A stretch of DNA of 64,000 bases, taken from the NCBI GenBank assembly GCA_029204225.1, contig CM055112.1, forward strand, positions 22,758,578 through 22,822,577. The letters run 5' to 3'. Below are positions 46,870 to 58,589 of the stretch, one piece after another. The stretch comes from Diphasiastrum complanatum. Taxonomy: Eukaryota; Streptophyta; Lycopodiopsida; Lycopodiales; Lycopodiaceae. The translations under genes were made by a program, and so were the position numbers. Every line of letters starts with the position of its first letter. Within the stretch, counting starts at the first letter, position 1. Under the pieces are notes generated by a model that was not told the DNA's origin, did no database searches, and saw only the letters and a list, made by a program, of their open reading frames with translations.

Positions 46870-47678
46870 AACGCACTCAAAAAATTGAAAGGATCTCTAC
46901 TCATCTTTCATTTTTAAACTCTAACAATATCTAGATTAACATGAGGATGACATGCAAAGAGTAAATCCGACAAGGGCTGGAAAGAAAGAGAAGAGGCCTG
47001 TCCCACTGCCTATGGCAATCATGGCACAGGTTGTGCAGGCCTAAAAGGCAATGCCGAAACGGGCAGTTATCTCAAATATGTGCAACTGCCCAAAACTGAT
47101 CTATACCCATGACTGACTCATTACTCATTCACACTTTGCTGGAAAAATGATGCAAAAGTTAGAAGATGGTCTAAGAGGATGACATGGCATGATCTTCAAT
47201 ATGTTGTAATATGGCGTTCAAAGCTCAGTCGTAAGCAAATTGCTTACGATATACGAAGTAATCTTAATAACACCACACTGCTAGAGTACTGGGATTACAG
47301 AACCTGGGTGCAAGAGGTCACAGATGAAGTGGGCTGCTCAGAGACTTATTGTACTGTTGGAAGTCATCAATGGAAACATTCCTGTTTACAAGCTGAAGCA
47401 GTTCTGTCATAAAGCTGTGCCTTCAGTTCTGTCATACAACCGTCTTGCTGGTCTGGGTATGGTCATATTTGCTGCTACATAACTCTTTTGCGAGGTTGAA
47501 CTAGTTCATGGGTTTCTATGAGAATTAACTGGATCCAAAGATGACAAACTGTCGAAAGCGTTTCGGCTTAAGATCACCTAACTGATGCAATGATCTTTCA
47601 ATTGCAGTCATGATGATTAGTGCTACTTAGCTACTAGGTCTACAAGATACTGCTGCAGAGCTTGGATGCTCCATGCGC
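46870..47678. other. no gene recognised; 3' flank of GDSL gene B
   Basis: A 77-codon plus frame (47179-47412) shows no family motif. The last 40-100 bases before 47679 are the 3' flank of the GDSL gene on the minus strand. Confidence 0.4.
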
Positions 47679-49294
47679 TTAGCCGAGAATCTCCGAGGCT
47701 GCTTGAAGAATAACGGCGTTTGCAATGACATTGTTGCCTGCGTCCGAGGGATGGAAACTATCCCAGAATAAGTAGGTGGATGCATTGGAGCAAGTACCAG
47801 GTGTATACTGATTGCACAATATGGACACGGCAAGCTTCCCCAAGCCACAGCACGATTTGCTCACCTGGTTAAACCCTGTGGCATTCCACGTAGAAGGTTA
47901 GATCTGACAAACAAAAGGAGCAGTTTCTGATTATAAGAGAAATTACAAGCTCCAGCAGCGAGTTCCCAATTATACGAGATGAAAAAGCAGGAGGTCAAGG
48001 GAGGTGGACGCCTACCATAGCTCTCTGGGTTTTTTACTGCATCAGCTAGCACAGTGTAGATGTCCAGATATACTAATGTGATGCCAGATAGCTTTGATTT
48101 GAGAGACCTGGTGGTCTTTTGCAATTCTCGATTGAATGAAGCAGCCTGCTTGTTCTGAAATTGAATGCAATCTGTCGATCCTTTACCGTACAACGTGATC
48201 TGAGATGGAAGACAGCCCAGTGGCGCTAGAGACACGACCGCTACTTTCCGAGCACCAACGTTGTATATTTCCTGCAGCAGCGAAAGAGTCACTGGCAGTA
48301 AGTATCTACATCTAACCGGCAAGTGCACTCAAGCGATTGAAGATCTCCGTCCCTTTGAACAAGAACCTTACAAATTTAGCTATGGTCCGTAGAGCTAACC
48401 TCAACAAAATTTGTAAATTCCCGAAGAAGAAGCTGCTCAAATTGAGCTGTGTTATATTTCGCCTGAAGATCAGGATTGATGTTGTAGTTATTGACGTAGT
48501 CGTCACTTCCCGTGCTTAAAACGTGAAGGCCTCCCGAGATTATGGATGAAGCATTCTCTTTTCCTACAATATTCTCCAGTTTGATCTTGTAATCGTTGTA
48601 CCACTGCAGTTGTGTTTTAAGGGAAACTGCATTCTGCAAACACGCAAAGAAAAATTTGCTCTACAACTCCGACGATAAAGTAATCTTATAGCTATAAATG
48701 CTCCTGCTGTTGATCAATGTCCCTCGAGAAGTACTTACCAGTAGTTTGGAAGTTTCATCGAGAAATCCAGATCCGCCTGACGCAAAGTTAATGCCCTGCA
48801 CTATATTATTTCCTTTCGATGCAGGGGCCAAGTATGGTGGAGGAAACGGTATGCTCACTACAGTGGCTGTTTCAACAGAAAAACAAAAATCGCACAAAAG
48901 TTCCATCCATCATCTACCAACAAGCAGTCGTATCCCTAGAAACAATCAACGAGCAACGAGTGCTACATACATGAAAAGAGTGCCACAGACTATCAAGTAC
49001 ATAAATGAGATGGAAGTATGGATGAGCAAATGCGGAAAGATTGTGGGGGATACCAATGTAATCCGTGACTAGACGGCCATTGCAAAACCTTCCAGTTGGC
49101 TTCTTGGTGTCGAAATCTCTCCCATAAGGTGGGAAGTTGCTCCTGAATACTGTCTCCACGTAGTTGTTGTTACCAGCATCAACAGTAGAGTCTCCAAAAG
49201 CAATAATAGCGGGAACAAGACCCTGAGCATTCACCGAACTCCACAGCAGCATAGCGTCCATAAGTACAACAATCGCCACCCGCAGCAACTTCAT
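47679..49294 (-). CDS. GDSL esterase/lipase, gene B (5 exons, 351 aa)
   Basis: Minus-strand exons: 49294-49054, 48866-48739, 48633-48400, 48271-48016, 47875-47679; all introns GT-AG, joining to 351 codons plus TAA. A signal peptide is likely (MKLLRVAIVVLMDAMLLWSS, cleavage near VNA-QG). Block [17 protein letters not shown] has Ser36; block II GINFASGGSG is standard; block III reads STGSDDYVNNY, so the oxyanion-hole asparagine of GxND is aspartate (Asp167, codon GAC); block V WDSFHPSD has Asp325 and His328. The product is a secreted SGNH hydrolase by family; the substrate is unknown, and the N-to-D change may lower or alter activity. Exon lengths 2-5 equal those of gene A; in the last exon 43 of 64 residues after the split codon are identical. 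It lies upstream of gene A on the same strand, 16 kb away. Confidence 0.9.
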
Positions 49295-50345
49295 CTTTGC
49301 AATTTTTCCACCACAGGACTCGCTTGTAGTTTTGGATCATACAGCAGAATCGGTCTGTTATGGCTCAAAAAAGTTCTGACTTTGTTGTGCAAATCAGAAA
49401 ATCGGAAACAACATACAAAATCAATATTTACGTATTGAAAGTTTTGACTTCTGAGCCGAAAGTTCTGATCAAAATCCAGCTGCCCAAGAAGCTGCTGGAT
49501 CAGCGTATTCCGCACCACCAGTGCAGCAAGTGATGGGCTTCCAGAACAGAATCTGACCTGCAGCTCTGATTGCAGCAGGTGCGTTGCAGTCCTAATATTC
49601 AATTTCCATGCACACCGAATCAGTGAATCACCCACCTCATGCACTTTCCAACACAGAAAGGATGCTACAGTTCTGAACTTTCCACTGGCACGGAAGCAAA
49701 ACCAAAGGCAGAGAAGTAGGTTGGGGACTGTCAGAGCCTGTGGCAGTGCTTCAAAGGGAGTGAGACAGAGAGTTAGTTGGACATAACTTATAAGTTGTAA
49801 GGGAGAGAGAGAGAGATAAAGTGTGTTTTAAAGTTTGGTCTTGAACAGCTGCCAGTATTTAAAATGCAATGTGGGTACAAATTGTATAGCTATGCAGCAC
49901 TGGCTTGGTACAAAGGCACATTTACACTCTCCCTTATTGCTGTTATTGACACGCTGATATGGCTTCCTGTTATCTGTTGTCATCCATAGTTGGGATCCTT
50001 GATACTAGTGCCATGACTTGGCAGCCTCAGGAGTCACAGGCTGCAGTGTGCACCGCTGCAGCAGGCTTTCGCTTTCCAAGGAACGCTATAAAAGCTCCTT
50101 GGTGATCTTGTTCGAGTCTTTATTGCTTGAGAATGAATAAGACAGTTTATTTGAAAAAGAACATCAATGCAAAGTTTTCCCTCCTCGATATGTTTATACA
50201 TTTTATGCAAAACTACGTGTGCATTGCAAATGCTGGCAACTTACAAGGTACCAATAAAGCTTGGCATGGAGTTTGGACTTTGGACCATGCCTGCGTTTTG
50301 AACCCTTCTTAGCCTTTCACAATAGATTTTTTTTTTTTGGTAGAA
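49295..50345. other. upstream region of GDSL gene B; no other gene
   Basis: Holds a 117-codon minus frame (49644-49291) that overlaps the gene start by 4 bases and has no known motif, probably leader. A pyrimidine patch (minus strand CTTTATCTCTCTCTCTCTCCC, 49801-49820) and CTTATAAG near 49788 may be promoter elements. On the plus strand CTATAAAAG (50086-50094) looks like a good TATA box, but no gene follows it before the gypsy relic. Confidence 0.35.
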
Positions 50346-50980
50346 GTGAGACCAGTGGACCATAAAATTGAGTTGGTACCAGGAACGGAGCCAACTTCAT
50401 GAGCACCCTACAAAATGTCACAAGAGGAGTTGGCGGAACTGAAACGACAACTTGGTGAATTGATAGACAAAGGTTTTATTAGACCTAGCGCTTCACCTTT
50501 TGGAGCCCCAGTGTTGTTCGTGGAAAAGGCGGACAAAACTCTCTGAATGTGTGTGGATTATCGCATGCTTAACAAGAGACCCATCAAGACAAACGCACCA
50601 GCCACTTTTTGCACGTTGATGAACAATATTTTTCAAGACTGTCTGGATGAATTTGTCATTGTGTACATCAATGACACATTAGTATTTAGTTGGAGCCTTA
50701 AAGGTCACATTAAACATTTAAGGACAGTTCTCCAACGACTGAGGAGGAACTGTTTGTTCGCGAAAAGAGAGAAACGTGAGTTTGTGGTGGAGGAAGTTGA
50801 CTTCCTTGGACATGTTATAGGCCACGGATGGATTCGAATGGATCCTAAGAAAATCAAGGCTATCTTGGATTGGGTAGCATCCAAAACTGTTCATGGCATC
50901 AAATCCTTTGTGGGGCTATGTAATTTTTACATGAGATTCATCGAGGCATTTAGCAAAATTGTGGCACCGTTGTTGGAGTA
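50346..50980 (+). pseudogene. gypsy reverse transcriptase with deletion
   Basis: Begins with the pre-RT 'KIELVPGTEPTS' segment, then '[20 protein letters not shown]', '[18 protein letters not shown]', and 'CVDYRMLNKRPIKTNAPATF'. In the family about 60 residues with the first catalytic aspartate stand between K..IK and TNAPATF, so an in-frame deletion has removed them. The polymerase box reads VIVYINDTLVFS where YxDD is usual. Stops lie near 50400, 50544 and 50980. The enzyme cannot work. Confidence 0.85.
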
Positions 50981-50999
50981 GACAAAGACTCATCTCAAA

Positions 51000-51671
51000 A
51001 TGACATGGACACCGGAATGTGAAGCAGCATTCCAAGAACTAAAGCGACGGATCACTCAAGAACCCATTCTTGCCCTACCGGACTTTAGCAAACCATTCGA
51101 AATACATACAGATGCGTCAAACTTTGCTATTGGGGTCGTGTTGATGCAAGAGGGAAAACCAGTTGCATATTTTTCAAAGAAATCAAGTGATGTAGAACGA
51201 CGTTGGCCAACTCACGAGAAAGAAATGGTTGTAGTCGTACAAGCAGTGGAGCATTGGAGACATTATGTGGCAGGAAAGCCCTTTAAGGCGTTCACTGACA
51301 ACGTATCACTTAAGTACTTCTCATCCCAAGGTATGCTCACGCCAAAGCAGATGCGATGGCGAAACTTTCTCTCGAAATTCAATATAGACATTCTACATAC
51401 GGCGGGAAAGAATAATGTGGTAGCAGATGCACTCAGTAGACAGGAGCACTTGATGGCGACGGTTTCAACCCAGGCGACCAGTCTACTCCAAGAAATCAAA
51501 GAGAACTATGGTGTAGATACATCGGCTAAGAAACTAATGATCGAATTCCAGCTGGGAAAGCCTTGTAAATGTTTCATTTGGAAAGACCAAATGGTTATTT
51601 ATAAACAACGCAGAGTATATGTTCCAGACAACATCAACTTGAAGAAGAAAATTTTGATCATGACGTACTAG
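51000..51671 (+). pseudogene. gypsy RNase H and pol linker
   Basis: Uninterrupted 223 codons: 'TPECEAAFQELKRRITQEPI', 'FEIHTDASNFAIGVVLMQEG' with the first RNase H aspartate, 'KPVAYFSKKSSDVERRWPTH', 'EKEMVVVVQAVEHWRHYV', 'FKAFTDNVSLKYFSSQ', 'NNVVADALSRQEHL'. The key acidic residues D, E, D, D are all visible, unlike RT. Ends in a TAG in the stretch before the integrase zinc domain. Confidence 0.85.
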
Positions 51672-52425
51672 CCGCCGGACATCTAGGGTGAATCGCATGT
51701 ATAAACTCCTCAAGAGAGGCTTCTATTGGCCAGATATGTGGGCAGACGTTGAATCCTATGTGCAAACATGTCCTACATGTCAACAAGTGAAGGTGGAACC
51801 GCTAGCCCCAGCAGGGCTACTCCAGCCATTACCAGTGCCAGCATACCCTTGGGACTCAGTGAGCATGGATTTTATTGTTCAACTACCACGTTGCTAGGGT
51901 TTCGACTCAATTTATGTGGTGGTTGACCGTTTTTCAAAACAAGCTCACCTTGTACCAACTAAAAGTTCAGTGACAATTGAAGAAGTGGCGAGGTTATTTT
52001 TCAAATGTGTCTTCAAATACCATGGCCTACCTAGAACAATTATTTCTGACCGAGACACCAAGTTTGTCGAAAAGTTTTGGACTTGCTTATTTCACCTCGT
52101 GGGAACTGGACTGAATTTCAGCACTGCATATCACCCTCAAACACATGGGCAAACAAAATGAGTCAATCGACAAATTGAACAATATTTACGAAATTATGTT
52201 GCTTGGGACCAATCCGATTGGGTCAACTACTTGGATATTCTCGAGTTTGCACATAACAACCAAGTGAACAGATCTACTGGACGGGCACCCTTCGAGATAA
52301 GCAATGGTCGGCTACCGATTGTTCCAAGCTCTTTTCTTACAGGTGTGCAAGAAACCCCAGTACCCACTGTGGAGGAATTCATCAATGAGTGGCACACAAA
52401 GCTGACAGAGGCAAAGTCATTTTAA
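51672..52425 (+). pseudogene. gypsy integrase
   Basis: Zinc domain with 'MYKLLKRGFYWPDMWADVES' and 'CPTCQQVKVEPLAPAGLLQP'; core with 'SVSMDFIVQLPRC' (first D), 'VVVDRFSKQAHLVPTKSS', 'YHGLPRTIISDRDTKF' (second D) and 'STAYHPQTHGQTK', followed by a stop where the catalytic E and R are expected. Core end 'DILEFAHNNQVNRSTGRAPF'. Stops near 51895, 52159 and 52423. Confidence 0.85.
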
Positions 52426-52443
52426 GAGCAGTCCCAAAGAAGT

Positions 52444-52890
52444 ATGGCAGCTGACGTGAACCCACATCGACGAGAACTGGAACTTGAGGAAGGTGATCAA
52501 GTGTGGCTGAACACAAAGAACATTGCGTTACCAAAAGGTTTCTCTCATAAGTTCGTTCGACCTTATGCGGGACCATATCATGTCACCAAGAAGATCAACC
52601 CAGTGGCTTACCGATTGGTGCTGCCATCCAGCTTGGATATACACAATGTGTTTCATATCTCATTACTCAAACGGTACAAACCAGATGAGCGATTTGATCG
52701 GCAACACGAACTTCGTCACCCACCAACGACACTTGATGATACAAAGAGACAGCTTGTACCAGAACAAATATTGACACATAGAAAGCGAACTGGCGTGCAA
52801 CGTGAATATCTAGTGAAGTGGCTACGGGCTCCACTCATTGAGGCTTCTTGGGAGTACAAAGACAAACTTAAGGAGGGGGCCCCGGAATAG
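52444..52890 (+). pseudogene. gypsy integrase C-terminal domain and chromodomain
   Basis: 148 codons: 'LEEGDQVWLNTKNIALPKGF', the SH3-like end 'PYAGPYHVTKKINPVAYRL', 'HNVFHISLLKRYKPDE', and a chromodomain-type segment 'QREYLVKWLRAPLIEASWE'. WKG has become WLRA, so the chromodomain is atypical or decayed. Ends with a TAG. Confidence 0.8.
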
Positions 52891-53069
52891 CCGTTTTCCC
52901 AGATCAGCACACAAAGCACTACTTGGCGGCATGCCTCCTGCATAAACACTCATGGCCAATTCTGAAGTTCAAGGAACTTCCAAGTATCTTTCTTAAGTTT
53001 GTCAATATATCACTTGCAGCTTTACACAGGTTTTACGTAAGTGAAATTTATCTACACTTTTCCTGTGCT

Positions 53070-53074
53070 ACTGC
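53070..53074. repeat. target-site duplication ACTGC, left copy
   Basis: Directly precedes the LTR that starts TGTAGCGCAGG; identical to 57869-57873. Confidence 0.85.
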
Positions 53075-54319
53075 TGTAGCGCAGGCATCCCAAAGGGAGC
53101 CGGGAACCACGACTTAGCTTCCCAGCCTTCAACTCTTGCCATCCAAACCCACTTGACATACAAGCAGCCAACTCGCCAACAACGATCAGACTTAACCAAC
53201 TTGAAGTTCCGAAAACCAACATTGAGATCCAACCTGGCGCCATGCCAGATCGGGGGTCCCGACGTGGGTGACTTCCCTCCAAGCAAGCCGCCTGACATAC
53301 ATCAAACTTAACCAACTCGAAGCTTCGTTACAAACGAGTAACATCCATTCCAAGCAAGCGGTCTGACTTACATCAGACTTAACCAACTGAAAGCTTCGTC
53401 ACGAGCGTTGGAAGCCAACCTGGTGCCACGCCAGACTGGACAGCCATAAACAGGTAATATCCACCCAAGCAAGCCATCCAACTCAGCCAACAGGTTAGAG
53501 CCCGTTCCCCAAGAGCTTAACCCATTCACGTTCATGCAAGGAACACTCAGAACCACAAGCCGCGACAGATATGGAAACAACCAGTTCTTGGACCAAATGG
53601 TCCCGACAGCATACCGCTGGCGCCACGGACCGAATGGTCCCGACGGCATACCGCTGGCGTCCCGGGATACGACCCTCAGCTATGTGCCAAGTTAAAAATT
53701 TTGAAAGCGGCCTTACAACTAGCGCTTTTACCGAACACTGAAACCCATAAGGTAATCAGAGTCAGTTTGAGGAAAATCCCACTTTATTGATAAATTTGAG
53801 AAGGTTACATTTCAAATGTGTGACCGACCCTAGTCTCCGGGGCGCTAGCATGCCAAGGCGAGAGCCATGACAACATTCCAGCAAGGGAGGCTGAGACTTG
53901 GTTGGAGCTCGCCTTGAGTCGCAACCCGCACTCCCCTATAGTATTGGTGTGATTCGGCACCCCCCCTCATACCAAGCACTCTACCCAAGCTGGTAAAGCA
54001 CATTTTTCTCTCTCTAGGATTTTCTCTTTCTAGAAAGTCATTTTCTCTCTCTAGATTTTACTGATCCCCAGGCTTCCTTTAATCATGCCTAGATCGTGTG
54101 AGGTGATTGCACATCGATCTGAGCTCTCTGGACTTCGCTAGAACCGATCAAAGATTTTCAGCCATAGGAACTTGGCGCCGGTTGGATTCTGGTCACAGTG
54201 GCGCCGAGAGCGGCGCCGGCGCTGTTGGCGCCGGGAGCAGCAGGGGCGCTGCTGGCGCCGGGGACATAGCTGGCGCCGATGGCGCCGGAAATAAAGCTTG
54301 TAAAGGTAGCTTTACAACA
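53075..54319 (-). repeat. 3' LTR of LARD-like element (1245 bp)
   Basis: Plus-strand ends TGTAGCGCAGG and GCTTTACAACA. It carries a cluster of GGCGCC words (54173-54290), with two blocks of 27 and 9 bases missing from the right LTR, which exactly accounts for the length difference of 36. Open frames on the minus strand (e.g. 53368-53649) are shadows. Confidence 0.9.
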
Positions 54320-56659
54320 TCCACCCCACCTTTATAAAATCTGATGTCCTCATCAGATGTCAGATTAAAGTAAAGGTGTCTCCCAATTAAAATAACTATA
54401 CATTTAAGCTATTTGGCACAATACTCAATTTACTGGCCACTTTTTATTAACATTGAAGCTGGCACACCACAAGTCGGAGGCTCAGCTCTTTGTACTGAAA
54501 AATTACATAACTTGAAAATATATCTTTGTCTGGGAAAAGCGTAGATTTGATATCGCTTTCGTAAAACCCGAGAACCTTATTAACTGGTGACAGAGGCCTT
54601 TCTTTGAAAAAAAAATTCGCCCCTGTCGCTTCTGACTTTCGACTTTGGAACTCCTTTGAGCTCCTGATTTGTCCTTGATGCACTTTGTGTTGAGCTCCCT
54701 GAGCTCCAGATTTGTTCAGTTCCGCACAGGTATCAAGGCTCCCTGAGCCGAAGGATTAATCGTTTGATTGCCCACTTTATGGTCCACTCCGTGCCTTGTT
54801 GCTTCTGCACCTTGATTTCTCTCCTTGTCCAAGCCTGATCTTGATACTTTTCCATCTTGGCTCTTTAAGGTAGGCAAAGATTGAGTACTCCGCAATGCAC
54901 CTCTCACTTAGCTTGAAGTAGCTCTTTGAATCAACCCAAATGTAACCATTGACCTCGTGGAAAGCCAAAGGGTCGCACCAGTTTGATCCGCATCCGAACT
55001 ATCTCTTCGCGTTTGTTTGAAGCACCATGTCCGTCGCGCAAAACTTGACTTTCACAATTCCATCACTGGTTAGTTGCCTCACAGTCAAAACAAGAAGTGT
55101 ACATCGAGCTTGGCTTCAAGTAGCTCTCTTTGAATCTGAAACATGCACCCAGAGTTTGCACTAATCCGATCTCAACGCGAACTGTCCCTTAGCGTCCGTT
55201 CGAAATACCAAGTCTCTCATGCAAGACTCAACTTTCACAGTTCCTTCATTGATCAGCTGCCTTACACGTAACACAAGCCAGCGTACTCATATGTTTCCTC
55301 ATCATTGCTGGTCCAAAGAAAGCCTATAACAAACTTTCCTTTCCACAACAAAAACTTGTCAACTTATTAGGTCCAAAGTTCGCCAGTCTCCTCGTGTGAG
55401 TATGGCTAGGTCACCTTGAATTTGCTCCCATTTTGATCAACTTTCATTCAAAATTTGCCCCAAGAGAGAGGTGTGTGTAATAGTTCCCCTCCACTTAATA
55501 AATCAGCTGATCGGACTTAGAGTAGAGTTCTTCGGACAAAAAGCCTTTCCAACACTTTGCTTCCCATCTGCTAGGATTATGGCTCGATCCAACTTGTTGC
55601 CAATCTCTGAAGAGGATCCTAGTCTTTTTTTTCCCCTTTGAGGAAAAACCCAACTGATACTGGATATCACCCATGCTCAGTGAGTTTCAGTTCCAAAGGT
55701 GGCCGTCCCAAAATGAAGACCAACTGCTATAGAAGATCTCCCTTGAAATTGCCCTTTCCAACTCGTGACTTCCTGCCCTGGTGGGCGTTGTCGCAAATGA
55801 AACTAACCCAAGAAAAAGGCTAGCCATCCATCCTTTGCAAACATTGAGTCGTTTCGTTGTCGTTCACGTATGAGTACTTGAACTGCAAATCCGCCCCACA
55901 GATTCTGTAGTCCTCTTTGTTTGATGGTATCAGCCTTCAAAAGAAAAGGTTCCTTCTCGAGCCATCAACTCCTTGTATCACAAGCAATCATGCAAACCAG
56001 GCAAAACACGAGTACTAAGACTCACCACGAATACGTACAAGTAAGACACTCAGGCAGGTTTACTAACAAGTAACAAAGACAAGGTCCCCCTTTGAGATGA
56101 TCCTGCCAACGGACCTTTGCCTGGCCGTGCCCATACAAATCGATCACGGAATCAGCCCACATAGGACACCCCTCCAACTATCCGTGATTTCACCATTAAG
56201 CAGCACATTGCCTCAATCACGCCCCACCACTTTTTGGTCGACAGCCCTTATAGCTAAACGATCGGCAGCTATCCCGCACCGGCAGCTAACCACCCGTGCT
56301 TTACACCCGAATTCGAGCAGCATCTCTGTATCAATGGTTAACCCGTACAGTTCGAATATGTCGCCCCGCACCCCACAAGGTACAGACCGTGCTTTCACCT
56401 CCCTAGGCAGCACTTTGTCTCATCCGTCCTACGTGCAGACAGTGCCAGGCCCGAACCGCGAGAACTGACCGTGCTTACACCTCAAGGGCAGCACCTTGAC
56501 TCATCAAGTCCCCCGTTCTGCCGACCACCCCGACTGTGGACGCACCCGTGCTTACACTGTGGGCAGCACCTTACACAACGGTGGTCTTGATGAACCCCAA
56601 ACCGTGGCCATTTCCGTGAGATCCGCATAGCTGACCGGCCAGTCGGCTCTGATACCACA
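54320..56659 (-). other. internal non-coding region of LARD-like element
   Basis: About 2.3 kb without recognised protein motifs on either strand. A three-copy repeat of the type CCGTGCTTACACCT..GGCAGCACCTTG lies at about 56386-56575. A related phrase pair (CTTCAAGTAGCTCTTTGAATC) occurs near 54913 and 55113. Confidence 0.65.
56646..56657 (-). other. primer binding site (initiator-Met tRNA type)
   Basis: TGGTATCAGAGC on the minus strand, two bases after the LTR end ...CGCTACA. Confidence 0.85.
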
Positions 56660-57868
56660 TGTAGCGCAGGCATCCCAAAGGGAGCCGGGAACCACGACTT
56701 AGCTTCCTAGCCTTCAACTCTTGCCATCCAAACCCACTTGACATACAAGCAGCCAACTCGCCAACAACGATCAGACTTAACCAACTTGAAGTTCCGAAAA
56801 CCAACATTGAGATCCAACCTGGCGCCATGCCAGATCGGGGGTCCCGACGTGGGTGACTTCCCTCCAAGCAAGCCGCCCGACATACATCAAACTTAACCAA
56901 CTCGAAGCTTCGTTACAAACGAGTAACATCCATTCCAAGCAAGCGGTCTGACTTACATCAGACTTAACCAACTGAAAGCTTCGTCACGAGCGCTGGAAGC
57001 CAACCTGGCGCCACGCCAGACTGGACAGCCATAAACAGGTAACATCCACCCAAGCAAGCCATCCAACTCAGCCAACAGGTTAGAGCCCGTTCCCCAAGAG
57101 CTTAACCCATTCACGTTCATGCAAGGAACACTCAGAACCACAAGCCGCGACAGATATGGAAACAACCAGTTCTTGGACCAAATGGTCCCGACAGCATACC
57201 GCTGGCGCCACGAACCGAATGGTCCCGACGGCATACCGCTGGCGTCCCGGGATACGACCCTCAGCTATGTGCCAAGTTAAAAATTTTGAAAGCGGCCTTA
57301 CAACTGGCGCTTTTACCGAACATTGAAACCCAGAAGGTAATCAGAGTCAGTTTGAGGAAAATCCCACTTTATTGATAAATCTGAGAAGGTTACATTTCAA
57401 GTGTGTGACCGACCCTAGTCTCCGGGGCGCTAGCATGCCAAGGCGAGAGCCATGACAACATTCCAGCAAGGGAGGCTGAGACTTGGTTGGAGCTCGCCCT
57501 GAGTCGCAACCCGCACTCCCCTATAGTATTGGTGTGATTCGGCACCCCCCCTCATACCAAGCACTCTACCCAAGCTGGTAAAGCACGTTTTTCTCTCTCT
57601 AGGATTTTCTCTTTCTAGAAAGTCATTTTCTCTCTCTAGATTTTACTGATCCCCAGGCTTTCTTTAATCATGCCTAGATCGTGTGAGGTGATTGCACATC
57701 GATCTGAGCTCTCTGGACTGCGCTAGAACCGATCAAAGATTTTCAGCCATAGGAACTTGGCGCCGGCTGAATTCTGGTCACAGTGGCGCCGGGAGCAGCA
57801 GGGGCGCTGCTGGCACCGGGGACATAGCTGGCGCCGGAAATAAAGCTTGTAAAGGTAGCTTTACAACA
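56660..57868 (-). repeat. 5' LTR of LARD-like element (1209 bp)
   Basis: Aligned to the left LTR almost base for base; visible differences are scattered single substitutions and the two missing GGCGCC blocks. Confidence 0.9.
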
Positions 57869-57873
57869 ACTGC
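57869..57873. repeat. target-site duplication ACTGC, right copy
   Basis: Identical to 53070-53074; host gypsy sequence continues after it. Confidence 0.85.
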
Positions 57874-57976
57874 CAATGTATCTTTTTAGTTCAAAAGTTG
57901 TTAAGGCCTGTGAATTGAGCCCGTGCCATACGTCCTAGGTCTAGTTTGGCCCTAATGAGGACATCAGTTTTCTCAA

Positions 57977-58589
57977 ACGAGGGGAGGATGTTGTAAAGCT
58001 GACTCAGGTGCACCTAGTGTGCCCTGTAAGACTCTAAGGGGTGATGCTCCCTAAGGTCCCAGAGCAAGTTAGAACGTCAAGGACTGAGCCTCCGACCTGT
58101 GGTGAGCCAGTCAAGTAGTCACAAGTCATGAGCTAGCTCTGGAGCTCGAGTCATGGCCTAGTCAGGAAGCAAGTTGATTCTGTCGCCCGAACGGCTCCCG
58201 GGACCCATGTCCGGGAGCCAGACTGATTCTGCCAGGCTTGCCAGGCTTAATCAGCAAAATAAAAACTAAGTCCCAAAAAGCGTGCTTTACCAGAAAGCAC
58301 TATGTTTCAAAACAGAGGGGGTGTGCCAAATCACAGCAGAACTATAGGGGGAGTCCGGCAGACAGAAACTTGGGCAACTCAACCAGCGCCAGGAATCCAG
58401 TCGCCAGGTCTCAGCTCCCTCTACTAGCACGAGTCAGGCACAATGCCAAGCACGTGTTGGTGGCCCCGACACCAGTCAGTTTATGTATGAATGTAACTTC
58501 TTCCAAATCTAATAAAGCTGATCCTTGGGGATGATTACCATTTCGGTTTCGCCTCCAAGACTGGTCCAAGTGGAAGGACCCTTACTACA
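57977..58589 (+). repeat. polypurine tract and 3' LTR of split gypsy element
   Basis: ACGAGGGGAGGA (57977-57988) precedes TGTTGTAAAGCTGACTC at 57989, fitting a gypsy LTR start. The end is placed at ...CCTTACTACA (58589) but is uncertain because the 5' LTR is missing. The first 12 bases equal the first 12 of the LARD-like LTR on the minus strand. Confidence 0.55.

Larger units (their letters stand above)
53075..57868 (-). mobile_element. non-autonomous LTR retrotransposon (LARD-like), 4.8 kb
   Basis: Two long, nearly identical direct repeats (53075-54319 and 56660-57868) flank 2.34 kb of internal sequence. Orientation is minus: the site complementary to initiator-Met tRNA lies next to the right repeat (56657-56646), and a purine tract (AAAGGTGGGGTGGA on the minus strand) lies next to the left repeat. 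ACTGC flanks both ends. No gag or pol motif is seen on either strand inside, so movement would depend on proteins of another element. LTR length over 1.2 kb and total length over 4 kb fit the LARD class. Confidence 0.85.
50346..58589 (+). mobile_element. Ty3/gypsy element with stops, split by a LARD-like insertion
   Basis: In order: RT (50346-50980), RNase H (51000-51671), integrase (51672-52425), chromodomain end (52444-52890), untranslated region, the inserted element 53075-57868, the rest of the untranslated region (57869-57976), polypurine tract (57977-57988) and 3' LTR (57989 to about 58589). Gag, protease and the 5' LTR are missing. At least six premature stops lie in pol. The insertion is flanked by ACTGC on both sides. 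Confidence 0.75.

Noticed and set aside
48698-49072. 124-codon plus-strand frame
   Set aside because: Antisense to exon 2 and intron 1 of GDSL gene B.
49291-49644. 117-codon minus-strand frame upstream of GDSL gene B
   Set aside because: No recognised motif and overlaps the gene start by 4 bases; most likely leader or promoter sequence.
53052-57234. Pairs of similar minus-strand frames (e.g. 53368-53649 and 56953-57234)
   Set aside because: They are the same LTR read twice; conservation comes from LTR duplication, not from protein selection.
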